Part shown: positions 6,301 through 7,319 of the stretch, one piece after another | Layout of the letters: every line of letters starts with the position of its first letter | How positions within the stretch are numbered: the first letter of the stretch is position 1 | Assembly: GCA_017860985.1 (NCBI GenBank) | Contig: JAGFXG010000053.1 | Location: forward strand, 1 to 7,319 | DNA length: 7,319 nucleotides | Source of the DNA: Deltaproteobacteria bacterium | GTDB lineage: Bacteria > Desulfobacterota > Syntrophia > Syntrophales > Smithellaceae | Direction of reading: 5' to 3' | Made by a program: the position numbers and the translations under genes | Notes under the pieces: generated by a model | Database searches by the model: none | What the model saw: only the letters and a program-made list of their open reading frames with translations | Told to the model about the DNA's origin: nothing

Positions 6301-7319
6301 ATAATCTCCAGCCATGCCCGGATGGTTCGAACGTGTTCGGGATTGACCTGCACCTGCCATTCCGTCGTTGATCCCTGAATTTCCGGACGTTCAAATCCGT
6401 AGGCAATCAACTCGTCAATGAATGTCTCTACCAGCGGGTGATTGTTCTGGGCGAATACTTCCCTGGCCGTGGTGACTATGCAGTCGATACTTGCGCCTCG
6501 GAATTCATTCTGCGAAGTGTTCTTTTTTAAAAACGTGAAAATCCTGCGTACAAAATCGTCCAGGTTCTCCTTCTTTTCCTCCTGAAAAACCATTTTCAGT
6601 GAATAATTGATCTCCCGCATGGCGCTGACATGAATATCCTTGAGTCCCGGGACAGACATGACACCGAAAAGAAAATCCAGCTTCACCAGGTGATGGCCCT
6701 GATACGCCCTGGATTTCTCCAGTTGGTCAGCCACATGCAGGTAGCCGTCGATAATCTGGAAATAATCCGGGAGCGGAAGAAAGTCCTCGATACGCGCTCC
6801 CGCTTTTTCGCCGTCTGCGGGGCGAAGCGCCTCGAGGTCCAGGATCAGTTTGCGGAATTGGTGATGACTGAGCGGCTGGATCAATCCCAGATAAGCACTC
6901 TCATTCAGCTGCGCGTCGGCCTTCCGTTCAGCGATGAGCCATAAGGCAGGATCAGGCTGGCTAAGCCAGAAGACATACGTTGCTCGAAACATTTTGTAGA
7001 GCAGCGTATCGAAAACCGGCGTGGAAATTTCCACTTTCTTTTCCGTAACCGCCCGGATAATTCTCTTCAGATAAGATGAGCATTTTTTAAACAGCGCCGA
7101 TTCCCCGTCGGCAATAGTCATAAATGAGGCAATAAGCCCCGGGAACAGGGACAGATTTCTTTCCAGAAACTCATTGCTCTGCATGATAATCGCATCCGCG
7201 AAGTCGAAAAGATAATGGATGGCGCTGTCTTTCACGTCTTCGGATGCGGGCGATTTCAAAATGTCGAAATATATCGTCAGCAGGATGGATAAAGCGGATA
7301 GTCCCTCCGGATGATTGTT
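3336..7319 (-). CDS. Giant PPDK-like phosphotransferase: long unknown N-terminal region, ATP-grasp and phosphohistidine swivel domains (5' end missing)
   Basis: The frame is open to the right edge, so the N-terminus is missing; 1327 residues are visible, counted here from the edge. The TTG at 7259 is not a convincing start because coding continues upstream. Residues 1-835 are mostly predicted helix with no domain I recognise; they include a motif that looks conserved (HIAAGIPSMYG from His611) and an acidic stretch near 747. From residue 836 the protein matches the ATP-binding domain of pyruvate phosphate dikinase: GNKGYF (836), FPVPPGFIITTE, SVRSGATVSLPGMM (Arg910), DEWGTAVIVQAMVFGN, MEFTF (Glu1154) and LQTRDMDQ (Arg1171). 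The swivel domain follows, with the phosphorylatable His1260 in LTAKGGATSHAAV. The chain ends 67 residues later, so the C-terminal PEP/pyruvate TIM barrel is absent. By family logic ATP phosphorylates the His, which passes phosphate to an unknown acceptor. It is not a standard ppdK or ppsA. Confidence 0.8.
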   Translation of the reverse strand, partial: NNHPEGLSALSILLTIYFDILKSPASEDVKDSAIHYLFDFADAIIMQSNEFLERNLSLFPGLIASFMTIADGESALFKKCSSYLKRIIRAVTEKKVEISTPVFDTLLYKMFRATYVFWLSQPDPALWLIAERKADAQLNESAYLGLIQPLSHHQFRKLILDLEALRPADGEKAGARIEDFLPLPDYFQIIDGYLHVADQLEKSRAYQGHHLVKLDFLFGVMSVPGLKDIHVSAMREINYSLKMVFQEEKKENLDDFVRRIFTFLKKNTSQNEFRGASIDCIVTTAREVFAQNNHPLVETFIDELIAYGFERPEIQGSTTEWQVQVNPEHVRTIRAWLEIIAMKPRWTKRLISALIVNLKIGGIFIRDTDLIQRDISRLLNTDIAPAYNLIKQLLRIFPVYFSEIGAEGELRDITTRVDEISFRNDRLIDFFRKQSHVESNSMLVEFTEHIFRYWFSGDKEFIRSHVPDEVFDRVNNSGEYFEGMHDAFLQLFPKADNDPKNFLEWDDGKIAREIQQIRGISEVDRERVSLMIRIYQLIHKKYHPQYFDLIKDLEAVNVFAGPDILSLKQSLKMKNYYRSLTMILKFLAVMKARVLSEKKTQSFENIYHKRHIAAGIPSMYGTYHEEKFDAMGIILRLESLGSMLFEELIQSLNLKFITKRTIVRIHTYLWHYLSALELEGISTEGLVAKVKYVTSALPVKQFSAEQYLDIFRFISKGIQDVIRDYYIDAHSANLPVIVRQIKAPVQDDDEKSEQLRSDELVYQESESFIRSMISSAFGLQVLDNFVHAVIKTLNAELEKFKDNKRILNLLMDYNPELAVSSIYGKNAKMDNQILLGNKGYFLKKLVSFGFPVPPGFIITTEVFRGYDAVYGYKYLFRDLADRINKQISDLERKTGRKFGDRSNPLLLSVRSGATVSLPGMMRSFLNVGINASIAESLGARKDFQWAAWDSYRRFLQTWGMFHGLSRDFFDAIMDGFKQKHGVERKIQFSPDLMKTIAQTYKKGIQDNGIPLADDPMRQLRHAILQVFDSWYSDQAKIYRHQMRLSDEWGTAVIVQAMVFGNLHEKSGSGVIFTRDPKSTSSDVTLYGDFIFGVQGDDIVSGLVETFPISEKQRITEHRHTNISLEVTFPDIYAELVKIAEIIIYEKGFNHQEMEFTFEGPRKEQLFILQTRDMDQIKTKTLRRFKDTPLLASALLGTGIGVSGGALCGKAVYSEDDIKRFREKEPKTSLILVRPDTVPDDVGVLLQVEGLLTAKGGATSHAAVTIPQLSKVGVVGLGKLKVYESEGYATIEGQTIKTGDFICIDGWSGALYLGKHERETEKYYSITL

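Noticed and set aside
3336..7259. A complete 1307-residue PPDK-like gene starting at TTG 7259
   Set aside because: The same frame stays open for 20 more codons to the window edge with similar helix-like sequence, and no ribosome binding site precedes the TTG; the gene is treated as 5'-truncated.

Overview
This window looks like chromosome from an anaerobic, mercury-methylating bacterium, most likely a Desulfobacterota (former Deltaproteobacteria) member close to the Syntrophus/Smithella type. That placement is inference. It rests on a recognisable hgcA-hgcB pair beside a divergent GAPDH, a PAS-GGDEF protein and a very large PPDK-like protein; there is no rRNA or marker gene to confirm it. Codon usage and base composition look even across the genes, and there are no transposases, tRNAs, CRISPR arrays or phage genes.

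Layout. (1) Bases 2-280 (+) hold the last 92 residues of HgcA, the membrane corrinoid protein of mercury methylation. The conserved C-terminal signature is present, but the corrinoid-binding domain lies beyond the left edge. (2) Bases 282-611 (+) hold complete HgcB, a 2[4Fe-4S] ferredoxin, one base after the hgcA stop; the two clearly form an operon. Its C-terminal tail carries two separate cysteine clusters. (3) Bases 612-871 are a 260-base intergenic region with a possible promoter and an excellent Shine-Dalgarno for the next gene. (4) Bases 872-2143 (+) encode a long (423 aa), divergent GAPDH that keeps the catalytic Cys and His but has altered motifs, including the usual NAD-binding Asp. 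A perfect 15-bp hairpin follows it. (5) Bases 2318-3307 (+) encode a PAS-GGDEF diguanylate cyclase with intact active and inhibitory sites. (6) Bases 3336-7319 (-), convergent with the cyclase and running off the right edge, encode a giant PPDK-like phosphotransferase. It has at least 835 residues of unrecognised, mostly helical sequence, then a PPDK-type ATP-grasp domain and a phosphohistidine swivel domain. The PEP/pyruvate TIM barrel is absent.

How the genes relate. HgcA and HgcB act together: HgcB is thought to supply electrons to the HgcA cobalamin and to deliver Hg(II) for methylation. The GAPDH and the PPDK-like protein suggest central carbon or phosphoryl-transfer metabolism, and the GGDEF protein suggests c-di-GMP signalling. 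No sequence evidence links these three to mercury methylation. The strongest leads for new biology are the PPDK-like protein, whose phosphoryl acceptor is unknown, and the double-cysteine tail of HgcB.
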